The notes beneath the pieces were generated by a model. That model was not told the origin of the DNA and ran no database searches. It saw only the letters and a program-made list of their open reading frames with translations. From positions 1 to 54,699 of the forward strand of contig CALXGR010000012.1 of the NCBI GenBank assembly GCA_944387885.1: a stretch of 54,699 nucleotides of DNA, read 5' to 3'. The position numbers and the translations under genes are program-made. The stretch is from an uncultured Clostridia bacterium. GTDB lineage: Bacteria; Bacillota; Clostridia; Oscillospirales; Ruminococcaceae. Positions 43,126 to 52,275 of this stretch are shown piece by piece. Position 1 is the stretch's first letter. Every line of letters begins with the position of its first letter.

Positions 43126-44517
43126 ATGGCCGGAACCCAATCTGTCCGCCTGGATGTGTTTGAAAATTATTCCATTCCCAGAGCGGTTTTCACCCTGTCT
43201 CTGCCCACCGTTGCGGGCAGTCTGGTGTCCTTAGCCTACAGCATGGCGGACACCTATTTTGTAGGTCTTCTCAACGACCCGGTCCAGACCGCCGCCGTTA
43301 CCCTGGCCGCCCCGGTATTGCTGGCCTTTAACGCCGTCAACAATCTGTTCGGGGTAGGCTGCAGCAGCATGATGAGCCGTGCCCTGGGCCGGGGCGACTA
43401 CAAGACCCTGCGCCAAAGCAGTTCTTTCGGATTCTGGGGGTCCCTGGCCGGAGGCCTTATTTTCAGCATTCTGGCCACCCTGTTTATGGTCCCGCTGCTG
43501 GCCCTGCTGGGCTGTGATGCCACCACCGCCGATCCTACCAGTGCCTACCTGGGCTGGACCGTAAGTCTGGGCGCCATCCCCGCCATTCTGAACGTGGTCT
43601 GCGCCTACATGGTGCGAAGCGAAGGCAGCGCCCTCCATGCCAGTATCGGCACCATGAGCGGCTGCTTCCTCAACGTTATTCTGGACCCCATCTTTATCAT
43701 CGGCTTTGAGATGGGCAGCACCGGCGCCGCCCTTGCCACCTTCCTGAGCAACTGCTTTGCCGTCCTCTACTTCCTGGTCTACTTTGCCGTCCGCCGGGGC
43801 AAGACCCTGGTCTGCATCGACCCCCGGGAACTGCTTCACCTTCGGGGAATGGTGGTCACCGGCGTTTTTGCCGTGGGTGTTCCCGCCTCGGTCCAGAACA
43901 TTCTCAACGTGATCGGCAGCACCATCCTCAACAATCTGGCTGCCCCCTACGGCGCCGCTGTTCTGGCCGCCATGGGAATCTGCAGCAAGCTGAACATGGT
44001 CCCCTTCTATGTGATGCAGGGAATGAGCCAGGGCATTATGCCTCTGGTCAGCTATACCTACGCTGCCAAAAAGCCCCAGCGGATGAAGAGCGCTTTCAAC
44101 TTCACCCTGAAAATCTGCATGACGGCCCTGATTTCCTGCTGTGTCATCTTCTTTTTGTTCAGCGATTACGCCGTCCGGCTCTTCATTGATGACCCCGAAA
44201 CCATCGCCTACGGTTCCGTATTCCTGAAAGGAATGTGCCTCAGCGTTCCCCTGCTGGGCCTGGATTTCCTGGGTCTGGGTCTTTACCAGGCTGTGGGCAT
44301 GGGCAGCTACGCTCTCTTCTTTGCCCTGGCCCGGAAATTGGTGCTGGAAATTCCCCTCATGTACCTGCTCAATTACCTGGTTCCCCTGTACGGTCTGCCC
44401 TACGCCCAGCCTGCCGCTGAACTGGTCATGGCCATTGCCGCCATCTTTGCCATCCGCAGCGTCTTTGTGAAAGCGGAAAAGGAAGCCCAGCTTCCCATCC
44501 ACCACGACCAGGATTGA
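43126..44517 (+). CDS. MATE family efflux transporter
   Basis: A 463-residue MATE protein with twelve membrane helices in two halves. It opens with FTLSLPTVAGSLVSLAYSMADTYFVG and contains the PIFIIGFEMGSTGAALAT signature. It probably exports drugs or metabolites by cation antiport. It is transcribed alone and divergently from the PanE-like gene. It is not closely similar by eye to the other two MATE proteins here (5998-7398 and 47865-49256). Confidence 0.92.
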   Translation: MAGTQSVRLDVFENYSIPRAVFTLSLPTVAGSLVSLAYSMADTYFVGLLNDPVQTAAVTLAAPVLLAFNAVNNLFGVGCSSMMSRALGRGDYKTLRQSSSFGFWGSLAGGLIFSILATLFMVPLLALLGCDATTADPTSAYLGWTVSLGAIPAILNVVCAYMVRSEGSALHASIGTMSGCFLNVILDPIFIIGFEMGSTGAALATFLSNCFAVLYFLVYFAVRRGKTLVCIDPRELLHLRGMVVTGVFAVGVPASVQNILNVIGSTILNNLAAPYGAAVLAAMGICSKLNMVPFYVMQGMSQGIMPLVSYTYAAKKPQRMKSAFNFTLKICMTALISCCVIFFLFSDYAVRLFIDDPETIAYGSVFLKGMCLSVPLLGLDFLGLGLYQAVGMGSYALFFALARKLVLEIPLMYLLNYLVPLYGLPYAQPAAELVMAIAAIFAIRSVFVKAEKEAQLPIHHDQD

Positions 44518-44566
44518 TTTTCAAACAGAAAAAATGCCCGGTTCAAAAAACTGGCAGCATAAAAAA

Positions 44567-44593
44567 CCGTCAGCTCTTATCCGGAACTGACGG
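44567..44593 (+). terminator. Hairpin downstream of the MATE gene
   Basis: CCGTCAG (44567-44573) pairs with CTGACGG (44587-44593) 50 bases after the stop codon. The following sequence is A-rich rather than T-rich on the plus strand, so it is a weak terminator by itself. Confidence 0.4.
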
Positions 44594-44595
44594 GA

Positions 44596-44632
44596 TAAAA
44601 AGCCAGCCCAGACAGTAAAGTCTGGGCTGGCT
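44596..44632 (-). terminator. Terminator of the VTC-DUF4956-CotH operon
   Basis: AGCCAGCCCAGAC (44601-44613) pairs perfectly with GTCTGGGCTGGCT (44620-44632). T5 follows on the minus strand. It lies eight bases beyond the CotH-like stop. Confidence 0.9.
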
Positions 44633-44639
44633 TCTTCAT

Positions 44640-46376
44640 TTAGTTTGCAGGGGGATTCAGAACGATATCCAAGGTGCAGTCCTCCAGCACCGGAAGGTCC
44701 AGGGTGAACAGTCCCCCATACTGGGTGATCAGGTAATAGCCCTGGGGGTAGAACGCTTCCGTATCCTGCCATCCCAGCAGGGCACCGTCCTTTACCTCAA
44801 GCTGTGCCACCTGCTCTCCGTCCCGGGTAAAGGTGACGGTGTGGACCGCCCCGTTTCCCATAAAAGTAATGGGCTCCCAGGAAATATTCCACTCCTCACA
44901 CAGGCTGTTCAGCCGCTGTCCAAAGAAGTATCTCAGGTATCGGACATTATTCTCCCACTTGACATATTTACCCTCGTGGGCCAGGCCGGAACTGGCCGGC
45001 CAGCGAAGCTGGTCACATAGGACGGAATCCTGGATAAGTTCTTCGTACTGCGGAATTTTCTCTGCCAAAGCCCTCAGTTCTGTCAGAGACTGAGCATAGA
45101 TTTCCTTCATCCGCTTTTGGAAGATTTCATTCTGGTACAGGTAGACCGGCCAGGTCAGCCGGCCATCAGCAGTAAACATTTCCGGAGTATCCTCCAGCAG
45201 GATGCCCGCCGGGTCATTCCACCAGACTCCCAGCCGGGTAAACTCTCCGAAAGCTCCGTCATAGTCCCACATGGGGCCGGCATAGAGGGTATCATCCCCG
45301 GGCAGATAGTAATAAAAGCTGCTGGTTTTGTAAGCATCAAAGTTCCGGGTTACTTCCTCCGTAAGGATCTGCACTGCGAAGGAGTCCAGGTCGATCATCT
45401 CAAAATCCGGCTGACCCGCCAGAATGGAAGATTCTATTTCATTGATTTTGTTTTCCAGCTGGGCCAGGTCATTCTTGTTCATTTCCTGGGGACGCTTGAC
45501 CGAGAAGTGGTTTCCATCCCGGGTGGTAAACCCGAACCCCGATTCCATATACCGGCTCTCCATGTCCTTTTCCAGCAGGACAGCCCCCTCCTCCTGGAAC
45601 TGGTCCAGGTGGGAAACAGAGGTAGCCAGCAGGTAGAGTCCCCGCCATTCTCCGTTGATATAGAGCGCCACCCACTCTCCCTGGGTATCATTTTTTCCCA
45701 GGGCCGAAGCCACTTCTAATCCCAGCTTGGAATGGATTTTATCTCCGTCAAAGGCCAGGGCCAGAAGAGTATAGTCCTTGGACTCCTCCAACCCTGCCAG
45801 AGAGAAGGACTCTTCCAGTTTGATGGAATAGGGCTTCTTCTCATAATCGGAAAAGGTGCTGTTTCCCCGGCCTTTGATCCGTTTCAGGTCTCCCTGATAC
45901 TCCACCGTGCCGGAAGCATCCAGTGCCAGCAGATGCCCGGTTTCCTCATACTCTTTACTCTGATGGATCGCTTCCAGGCTGCCGCTCTCTGTGTGGATAA
46001 AGAGGGTGGGCAGTTGGGAATTACGGAGGAACTGGACCTGGTAGTCCTGACCATTCCAGGTGAATGTATAGGTCTTTTCCTCTTCCCAGCTCCAAACCAG
46101 GGAGGAAGGTTTTCCGTCCACCTGCAGTTCCTTCTCCGTGCCCCAGGTCAGAAGGATTTTTTGTGTTTCAATATACCCGGGCAGGCAATAGTACCAGACC
46201 CCGTCCTGGCAGAAGGGCTCTATGGTTTCATCCATCATCTGGTCGTTGAAGGCCAGGGCAGGAAGGCCCGACCGGCTTTCCTCAAACCGGAGGGGAATAC
46301 TTTCATACCAAAGTCCCAGACCCAGTACTGCTGCGGCTGCCCCCAGCATCAACAGGAGGGCAATCTTCTTGATCAT
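44640..46376 (-). CDS. CotH kinase family protein, membrane-anchored
   Basis: A 578-residue protein with an N-terminal signal anchor (about 4-22), a beta-rich region (about 30-130) and a CotH domain (about 140-470). The domain carries the family RIKGRGNSTF segment, KKPYSIKL, and the MWDYDGAFGEF metal/ATP-binding motif. CotH of Bacillus is an atypical protein kinase that phosphorylates spore-coat proteins. Here the export signal and the neighbouring VTC and DUF4956 genes suggest an envelope or polyphosphate role instead. It lies 11 bases after the DUF4956 gene. Confidence 0.85.
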   Translation of the reverse strand: MIKKIALLLMLGAAAAVLGLGLWYESIPLRFEESRSGLPALAFNDQMMDETIEPFCQDGVWYYCLPGYIETQKILLTWGTEKELQVDGKPSSLVWSWEEEKTYTFTWNGQDYQVQFLRNSQLPTLFIHTESGSLEAIHQSKEYEETGHLLALDASGTVEYQGDLKRIKGRGNSTFSDYEKKPYSIKLEESFSLAGLEESKDYTLLALAFDGDKIHSKLGLEVASALGKNDTQGEWVALYINGEWRGLYLLATSVSHLDQFQEEGAVLLEKDMESRYMESGFGFTTRDGNHFSVKRPQEMNKNDLAQLENKINEIESSILAGQPDFEMIDLDSFAVQILTEEVTRNFDAYKTSSFYYYLPGDDTLYAGPMWDYDGAFGEFTRLGVWWNDPAGILLEDTPEMFTADGRLTWPVYLYQNEIFQKRMKEIYAQSLTELRALAEKIPQYEELIQDSVLCDQLRWPASSGLAHEGKYVKWENNVRYLRYFFGQRLNSLCEEWNISWEPITFMGNGAVHTVTFTRDGEQVAQLEVKDGALLGWQDTEAFYPQGYYLITQYGGLFTLDLPVLEDCTLDIVLNPPAN

Positions 46377-46387
46377 TCCTCCTGCCC

Positions 46388-47071
46388 TCAGACCCGGTAT
46401 TCCCCGTCATGGGAGAGGATCCCCACATACTGAAGTCCCGGTACGCTCTGAAGCTGATCCAAAAGTTCCTGTTCATTTTTAGTGGTCAGCTCATAAATCA
46501 CTTCAACTTCCCCGGCCTGGAAGCTCCGGGCCTTCTGCTTGCAGCGGGAAGTGTTTTCCTTGACCATCTTTTCAATGGCTTTCCAGTCCAGATTCCGTTC
46601 CCGGCTGCGCAGGACCAGCACCGAGGAGGCCCTGATGCTGGGGAGGGACTGAAGCCCCATAAGCAGCAGGGTGGTGATAACGCAGAGGCAGACCGCCAGG
46701 GTGTGCAGTCCCACCCCGCAGATAATACCGGCGCTGACGCTCCAGAACAGGTAGACCAGATCCATGGGATTCTTCACCGCATTCCGGAAACGGACGATGG
46801 ACAGGGCGCCCACCATGCCCAGAGAGACCAGAAGGCTGGCCTGCATTGCCACCATGATGGCGGCAATGATGACCGGCATAATGGCCAGGGACACATTCAG
46901 GTCCCGGGAATAAAAGGCTGCCTTGGAGGAGAGCCGGTAAATCCAGTAGATATAAATGCCAATCAATCCGGCCACTGCCAGAATCACCAGGATCCCCACT
47001 CCATCCAGCTGGGTCGCACCGCCTACAAAGGCCTCATATACGCTTGACTTGAAAATATCCTTAAAGGACAT
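46388..47071 (-). CDS. DUF4956 membrane protein
   Basis: A 227-residue protein of DUF4956: about four membrane helices in the first 140 residues, with the conserved GALSIVRFRNAVKNPMDLVYLFW motif in the loop. A cytosolic ferredoxin-like C-terminal domain (about 150-227) ends the protein. Function unknown. It almost always accompanies VTC-type and CotH genes in Firmicutes, as here (gaps of 4 and 11 bases). Confidence 0.85.
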   Translation of the reverse strand: MSFKDIFKSSVYEAFVGGATQLDGVGILVILAVAGLIGIYIYWIYRLSSKAAFYSRDLNVSLAIMPVIIAAIMVAMQASLLVSLGMVGALSIVRFRNAVKNPMDLVYLFWSVSAGIICGVGLHTLAVCLCVITTLLLMGLQSLPSIRASSVLVLRSRERNLDWKAIEKMVKENTSRCKQKARSFQAGEVEVIYELTTKNEQELLDQLQSVPGLQYVGILSHDGEYRV

Positions 47072-47075
47072 GGTC

Positions 47076-47756
47076 TTATCCCTCCATCATCCGGCTCATG
47101 CCGTATTTTGAATAACTGCTCTGGTTCAGGTTTCCCGTTTCCAGAAGTCCCGCCACAAAGTCAGGCAGGAAAGAATCATATTTTACTTCCAATACCCGGT
47201 CGGTTCCCGGAACGGGAGAATAAATTCCTTTGTTTCCCTCCAGGAATTTTTCCAGGTCCCGGCTCCGCCGCACGTTCCGGTCCAGGGTGATCCGCACATT
47301 CCCCGCCGGGTAGATAAAGGCTTTCCTGTCATACTCCACAATGACCTTGGGCCGGAGCATATCCTGCTCTATGGCCAGGTTGAACAGGGTGACCGGGTTA
47401 TCCGGTCCCGGATTGGGGTCCGGGATCTGTCTGCCCCGGAGCAGCTGTTCCATCTCTCCGTAAGTGATGGTCCGCCCCAGCTTTGCCACCCGGTTATAGG
47501 CTTTGTATTTTACTTCCAGCTTGATGGTGTCAAAGCTGTCGTCATAAATCCGGAGCCTGTATTTGTTCCGGTGGCTGACCCCGCTGATATTGTCCCCCAG
47601 CTTGGAGTCCCGGTAATCATCGAAATACACGCTGGTCACCTTGTATCCCAGGGGAGATTTCTGGTTGGTGTCTGCGGCCAACACCACTTCCAGCCGCCTT
47701 TGAAGGAGGGTCAGCTCCTGTTCCGAGCAGCAGTATTTATCTTCTACCCGCAGCAA
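47076..47756 (-). CDS. VTC-domain (polyphosphate polymerase-like) protein
   Basis: A 226-residue protein of the VTC/CYTH-like triphosphate tunnel fold. Charged strands include RVEDKYCCS at the start, KYRLRIYDDSFDTIKLEVKYK, VIVEYDRKAFIYP, RITLDRNVR and the final VLEVKYDSFLP. The basic and acidic tunnel residues fit polyphosphate synthesis or hydrolysis using ATP and Mg. The frame is open to a GTG at 47783, but that lies at the transcription start. TTG at 47756 has AAGGAGG seven bases before it and gives the usual MLRVEDKY-like start, so it is chosen. It is first in the operon. Confidence 0.82.
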   Translation of the reverse strand: MLRVEDKYCCSEQELTLLQRRLEVVLAADTNQKSPLGYKVTSVYFDDYRDSKLGDNISGVSHRNKYRLRIYDDSFDTIKLEVKYKAYNRVAKLGRTITYGEMEQLLRGRQIPDPNPGPDNPVTLFNLAIEQDMLRPKVIVEYDRKAFIYPAGNVRITLDRNVRRSRDLEKFLEGNKGIYSPVPGTDRVLEVKYDSFLPDFVAGLLETGNLNQSSYSKYGMSRMMEG

Positions 47757-47789
47757 TCTTCTTCCTCCTTCGTCTTTTTTCACAATGTT

Positions 47790-47818
47790 ATTATACCCCG
47801 GCGTTTACCCCTTGGCAA
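47790..47818 (-). promoter_or_regulatory. Promoter of the VTC-DUF4956-CotH operon
   Basis: The minus strand has TTGCCA (47813-47818), 17 bases, then a perfect TATAAT (47790-47795). The predicted transcription start is near 47783. Confidence 0.7.
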
Positions 47819-47827
47819 CAATTCCAT

Positions 47828-47860
47828 AAAAAAGAAGCCCTGACTTTTCAGCCAGGGCTT
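47828..47860 (-). terminator. Terminator after the third MATE gene
   Basis: AAGCCCTG (47835-47842) pairs with CAGGGCTT (47853-47860). A T-rich stretch follows on the minus strand. It lies just beyond the stop at 47865 and just upstream of the VTC promoter. Confidence 0.8.
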
Positions 47861-47864
47861 TCTC

Positions 47865-49256
47865 TTACAGTTTTTCTTTCATCCAGCCCCGGCCTTTCAT
47901 CCGTCCCAGATACAAAAGGCCACGGAAGCAGAGTTCAATGCACATGGCCAGCCATACTCCCTGCAGCCCCATCCGGGGTGCCAGGAAAGCAGACAGGGGG
48001 ATCCGGACACACCACATGCTCAAAAAGTTGAAGCAGCTGGGCATGAAAGTGTCTCCCGCTCCCCGGAAGGCCCCCGCCGCCACAATGGATGCCCCGTAAA
48101 GGGGTTCCGCAAAGGCTTCTATCCGGAGCATGGCCGCTCCCAAAGCCCGGATGGAAGGGTCGGGGGTGAGCAGAGCCATCATGGCGGGAGCAAAGAGGTA
48201 CATAAGCGCCCCGCTCACCGTCATGATTCCCACGCCCAGGCCGGTGGTCAGCCAGGCCAGACGGCGGGTCAGGTCCTTCCGGCCTGCTCCCACGCTCTGT
48301 CCGATGAGGGTGGTGGCAGCTGTTCCGATGCCATACCCCGGCATATAACAAAGGCTTTCCGCCGTTACCGCAAAGCTGTTGGCCGCAATGGCAATGGTGC
48401 CCAGGGGGCTGACGATCCTGGTAGCCATCACATAGGCACTGCACATAATGAACTGTTCGCAGCCCACCGGCAGGCTGATTTTCACCGCCCGTTTCAGCTG
48501 CTGGGGAGAGAATACCAGCTTTTCCTCCCGGCGCAGGGCCAGCACCTGGGGTCCTGCCAGCAGATACCCCAGAAGGATGATCCCTACCGTCAGCTGTGCC
48601 AGGGAGGTGCCCAGGGCCGCCCCCATCACTCCCAGCCCGGCGCCGGGAAGGGTGAAGCCCAACACCTGGCGGGTGGGGAAAATGAGCAGGCTGTTGAACA
48701 CCACATCCAGCAGGCACATGACCACATGGAGGAAGCTGGGCAGCTTCATGTTTCCGCTGCACTGGATCATTCCCCCGGTCAGGTAGTTGGACATGGTCAC
48801 CGGAAGGGTAAGGCTGTACACCAGAAAATACCGGCTGGCATCCGGGCAGATGTCCGGCTCTCCTCCCAGCCAGGCGGGAAGCCCCCCGCTGAGGGAGGCC
48901 CCGATTCCCAGCAGAAGAAGGCTGAACCCAAGGGTAGCCACCAGGCCCTGGCGCACCAGGCTCCGGGCCTGCTGGTCCTTCCCGGCTCCGATGCTCTGGG
49001 CCACCTGAACGGTAAAACCGATGGCTGCGGCGCTGCAGAGACCTCCAAACAGCCAGGTGGTGCTGGACACAAGGCCGATGGAGCCGCTGGCGTTGGCACC
49101 CAGATGCCCCACCATGGAAGCATCAATATACTGCATGGCGATGGAGGATACCTGGGCCAGCATGGCCGGAATACTCAGCTGGACCGTCATACAGAGCTGC
49201 TGGGCAGGAGAAAGGGATTCTCCTGCCCGCATTTGCTCCAGATATCTGTTTCCCAT
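47865..49256 (-). CDS. MATE family efflux transporter
   Basis: A 463-residue MATE protein with twelve membrane helices (first helix QLSIPAMLAQVSSIAMQYIDASMVG) and the internal repeat after about residue 240. Its ATG shares a base with the stop of the substrate-binding protein gene upstream (TAATG), so it is translated with the amino-acid importer operon. An exporter at the end of an importer operon is unusual; they may handle related compounds, or the link may be chance. Confidence 0.92.
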   Translation of the reverse strand: MGNRYLEQMRAGESLSPAQQLCMTVQLSIPAMLAQVSSIAMQYIDASMVGHLGANASGSIGLVSSTTWLFGGLCSAAAIGFTVQVAQSIGAGKDQQARSLVRQGLVATLGFSLLLLGIGASLSGGLPAWLGGEPDICPDASRYFLVYSLTLPVTMSNYLTGGMIQCSGNMKLPSFLHVVMCLLDVVFNSLLIFPTRQVLGFTLPGAGLGVMGAALGTSLAQLTVGIILLGYLLAGPQVLALRREEKLVFSPQQLKRAVKISLPVGCEQFIMCSAYVMATRIVSPLGTIAIAANSFAVTAESLCYMPGYGIGTAATTLIGQSVGAGRKDLTRRLAWLTTGLGVGIMTVSGALMYLFAPAMMALLTPDPSIRALGAAMLRIEAFAEPLYGASIVAAGAFRGAGDTFMPSCFNFLSMWCVRIPLSAFLAPRMGLQGVWLAMCIELCFRGLLYLGRMKGRGWMKEKL

Positions 49257-50071
49257 TACTCGGCGGTAATGTCGCTGCCGAAGTACTTCTCGCTCAGCTG
49301 GGCCAGAGTGCCGTCCTCCCGCAGTTCCTCAATGGCGGTGTCAATGGCTGCCCGGAGGGAAGCGCTCTCCTCCCCTTTCCGCACCGGGATGGCCACCTGG
49401 CTGGCATCCTCGGTCAGGGCTACCACTTTCAGGTCAGCCTCGGGATGTACGTTCATGTAGTCATAGAAAGAGACGTCTGCATTGAGGGTGGCATCAGCCC
49501 GGCCGGCCAGCACCATCTGAAGGGTCTCCTCCAGGGTGTCCACACCGGTGGCAGTGGCGCCGTAGCTTTCAGCCAGGTCCATATAGGTGCTGGCAATGCT
49601 GTTGCAGGTGGTCTTTCCTTCCAGGTCCTCAAAGGAGGTAATGTCGGTGTTGTCTCCCCGGACGATGAGGGCGGTCCGGATGAAGCAGTAGGGGGTGCCG
49701 AAATCATATTTCTCGGCCCGGGCGTCGGTGACCTCCACCCCGTTGATGACAATGTCATACCGGCCGCTGTCCAGGCCGGCGAAAAGGCTGTCCCATTCCC
49801 CTTCCACAAAGGTAGCCTTGACTCCCAGCTTCTCGGCGATGGCCTGGCCCACCTCAGTGTCAAATCCTACCAGGGTATCGGTGTCGTCGTGGTAGGTCCA
49901 GGGAGCCCAGGTTCCCTCCATGGCAATGACGATTTCACCCTTTTCCTGGATGGCGGTCAGCTGGTCCACAGCCTGGGTTTCCTCCTGGCTCTGGGTTTCC
50001 TGGGTGGAAGCGCAGCCGGTAAAAGCCAGCAGCAGTACCGCTGCCAGCAAAAGTGCAAGTTTCTTTTTCAT
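49256..50071 (-). CDS. Amino-acid ABC transporter substrate-binding lipoprotein
   Basis: A 271-residue lipoprotein: signal peptide and lipobox (AFTGC, Cys20), then a type-II periplasmic-binding fold of the polar amino-acid (SBP_bac_3) family. It has WAPWTYHDD, VGFDTEVGQAIAEKLG and the GRYDIVINGVEVTDARAEKYDFGTPY signature. The ligand is probably a polar amino acid such as glutamine or cystine; not decidable here. It lies 33 bases after its ATPase gene. Confidence 0.9.
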   Translation of the reverse strand: MKKKLALLLAAVLLLAFTGCASTQETQSQEETQAVDQLTAIQEKGEIVIAMEGTWAPWTYHDDTDTLVGFDTEVGQAIAEKLGVKATFVEGEWDSLFAGLDSGRYDIVINGVEVTDARAEKYDFGTPYCFIRTALIVRGDNTDITSFEDLEGKTTCNSIASTYMDLAESYGATATGVDTLEETLQMVLAGRADATLNADVSFYDYMNVHPEADLKVVALTEDASQVAIPVRKGEESASLRAAIDTAIEELREDGTLAQLSEKYFGSDITAE

Positions 50072-50104
50072 TTTGGTTTCTCCTTCTCTGTTTTCAATTC
50101 AAAT

Positions 50105-50857
50105 TCAGGCCCGGGATTCCTCCTGGCCCTGCAAAAAGGCTTTGGTCCGCTCCTGACGGGGATGGTCGAACACCTCTTTGGTGGGACCTTCCTCCACCAC
50201 CACGCCTCCCTCCATAAAAAGGGTGTGGGTGGACACATTCCGGGCAAACCGCATTTCGTGGGTGACCACCAGCATGGTCCGGCCCTCGGCGGCCAGCTGC
50301 TGAATCACCCCCAGCACCTCCCCGATGAGTTCCGGGTCCAGGGCGCTGGTGGGCTCGTCAAAATAGATGACCTCCGGGTCGGTGGCCAAGGCCCGGGCAA
50401 TGGCCACCCGCTGCTGCTGGCCCCCCGACAGCTGGTGGGGGTAATACCCCGCCCGGTCTGCCAGGCCCACCTTTTCCAGCATGGCCATTCCGATTTCTTC
50501 CGCCTGGGCACGGGGCATTTTCCGGGCCACGGTCAGCCCCTGGGTCACGTTCTGAAGGGCGGTCTTGTTCAGGAACAGGTTATAATTCTGGAACACAAAG
50601 GCGGTTTTCCGTCTCAGCCGGGCCAACTCCTTTTTGGTGATGCGGCCCAGGTCAAAGGTTTCTCCGTCCATAGTGAGACAGCCGCTGTCCGCCCTTTCCA
50701 GAAAGTTCATGCACCGGAGGAGGGTGGTCTTTCCGCTGCCGCTGGGGCCGAGGATGGCCACCACCTCTCCCTGGTTGACGGTAAGGCTGACCCCTTTCAG
50801 CACTTCCAGTCCTTCAAACTGCTTGTGGATGTTTTCCACTCTCAGAATTTCTTTCAT
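50105..50857 (-). CDS. Amino-acid ABC transporter ATPase
   Basis: A 250-residue ABC ATPase of the polar amino-acid family (GlnQ/ArtP type). It has Walker A GPSGSGKTT (37-45), FQNYNLFLNKTALQNV Q-loop, [15 protein letters not shown] and [16 protein letters not shown] at 50857 overlaps the permease stop by four bases (ATGA). Further upstream in-frame codons lack a ribosome-binding site. Confidence 0.92.
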   Translation of the reverse strand: MKEILRVENIHKQFEGLEVLKGVSLTVNQGEVVAILGPSGSGKTTLLRCMNFLERADSGCLTMDGETFDLGRITKKELARLRRKTAFVFQNYNLFLNKTALQNVTQGLTVARKMPRAQAEEIGMAMLEKVGLADRAGYYPHQLSGGQQQRVAIARALATDPEVIYFDEPTSALDPELIGEVLGVIQQLAAEGRTMLVVTHEMRFARNVSTHTLFMEGGVVVEEGPTKEVFDHPRQERTKAFLQGQEESRA

Positions 50858-51534
50858 GCCTGGGCCCCCTTCCGCCGGGTAATATCCAACCGGTTCTCGC
50901 CCCACCGCTGTACCCAGGTTAGGACAGTGCAGAACAGCAGGTAGACCAGGGCCACCTCACAGTAAAGGACCAGGGCTTCATAATAGTAGGCCACGATTCT
51001 CTGGGTGGTCATAAGCATTTCGGTGACGGTAATGTTGGCCGCCAGGGAGGTGTCCTTCACCATTCCAATGAGACTGTTGGAGAGGGGCGGGAAGGCGGTC
51101 CGGAAGGCTTGGGGCAGCACAATATGCCACATGATCTGGAGATAATTCATCCCCACGCAGTACCCGGCCTCGATCTGTCCCTGGGGCACTGACTGGATGG
51201 CTGCCCGCATGGTCTCGGCACAGTAGGCTCCCTCATTCAGGCTGAACACCACCACCGCACAGGGGAAGGGGTCAATGACCAGTCCCAGGTTGGGCAGGCC
51301 ATAAAATACAATGAACAGCTGTACCATGAGGGGAGTGCCCCGCACCACCCAGATATAGAACCGGGCAAGCTGTTTCAGTCCCCGAATATTGGCCAGCTGG
51401 ACCAGGGCCACCACCACTGCAATGACCATGGCTATGGAAAAGCTGATGATGGTCAGAGGGATGGTGACCTTGATTCCCGCCAAAAGCATTTTGGGGAAAG
51501 ATTCTATTACAATAGATAGGATTCGTTCGCTCAT
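50854..51534 (-). CDS. Amino-acid ABC transporter permease
   Basis: A 226-residue permease with five membrane helices of the HisM/GlnP family. It has the GTPLMVQLFIVFYGLP segment, EGAYCAETMRAAIQSVPQGQIEAG and the LPQAFRTAFPPLSN coupling motif. It forms the channel for the adjacent ATPase and binding protein. ATG at 51534 with AGAGG just before it gives the usual family length; the frame extends upstream into the HAD gene. Confidence 0.92.
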   Translation of the reverse strand: MSERILSIVIESFPKMLLAGIKVTIPLTIISFSIAMVIAVVVALVQLANIRGLKQLARFYIWVVRGTPLMVQLFIVFYGLPNLGLVIDPFPCAVVVFSLNEGAYCAETMRAAIQSVPQGQIEAGYCVGMNYLQIMWHIVLPQAFRTAFPPLSNSLIGMVKDTSLAANITVTEMLMTTQRIVAYYYEALVLYCEVALVYLLFCTVLTWVQRWGENRLDITRRKGAQA

Positions 51535-51553
51535 TTTCCTCTTGCTTTCTCTT

Positions 51554-52240
51554 TTACAGCTCTGCAGCCAGCCCGGGAAGCTGGTCCAGAGAAGTGATGG
51601 TATAGGTGGGTTTGGGCTGTTCAGGAGCAGGGAGCTTTTCCGGGTTATACCAGACTGTGGCAATCCCCGCCCGGTTCCCTCCCAGAATATCGCTGGTAAG
51701 CCGGTCCCCCACCATGAGGGTCTCCTCCGGCTTGAAATCCGGGATACGGTCAAAGCAAATGCGGAAATATTCCAGGCTGGGTTTGTCCGCTCCCAGTTCC
51801 TCGCTGATAAAGATATCCTGGAAATATCCCTTCATCCCGGCACTTTCCATCCGGCCGTGCTGCACCGAGGCGGTGCCGTTGGTAGCCAGGTAGAGACGGT
51901 ATTTTCCCTGAAGAGTCTCCAGCAGTTCCTTGGCGCCGGGGATCCAGTAATGGCCCTGACCCAGCAGGTGTTCATACCGGGCTGCTGCCTGGGCCGGGTC
52001 TGCACCGATTCCCTCCTCCCGGAAGAATATCTCAAACCGGCTCAGCTTTACCTGGGCCCGGGTGATCTCGCCCGCTTCCAGCCGTTCCCACTGGCGGCTG
52101 TTGATTTTGCTGTAATGGTCTATGGCCCGCTGGTCGGGGTTGATCCCCGCCCATTCCAGGGTCTTGGTCAGGGCGACCTTCTCCGCCATTTTGAAGTCCA
52201 GCAGGGTGTCGTCCAGGTCAAAGAGAATGTTTTTAATCAT
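51554..52240 (-). CDS. HAD-family nucleotidase, YjjG-like
   Basis: A 228-residue HAD hydrolase of the YjjG group. Motif I is FDLDDTLLDF (D8, D10), motif II is LATNGTASVQ, the catalytic Lys is in ELGADKPS and motif IV is MVGDRLTSDILGG. A helical C1 cap lies about 15-90. YjjG dephosphorylates non-canonical pyrimidine nucleotides. It is first in the operon with the amino-acid importer, 19 bases before the permease. Confidence 0.88.
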   Translation of the reverse strand: MIKNILFDLDDTLLDFKMAEKVALTKTLEWAGINPDQRAIDHYSKINSRQWERLEAGEITRAQVKLSRFEIFFREEGIGADPAQAAARYEHLLGQGHYWIPGAKELLETLQGKYRLYLATNGTASVQHGRMESAGMKGYFQDIFISEELGADKPSLEYFRICFDRIPDFKPEETLMVGDRLTSDILGGNRAGIATVWYNPEKLPAPEQPKPTYTITSLDQLPGLAAEL

Positions 52241-52275
52241 GGCTTTCCCTCCCCGTGAAAAAAAGATTCCGCCTT

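Noticed and set aside
44640..46376. CotH-like gene as evidence for spore-coat function
   Set aside because: The protein has an export anchor and sits with VTC and DUF4956 genes, and no spore gene is nearby; CotH-domain proteins occur widely outside spore coats.
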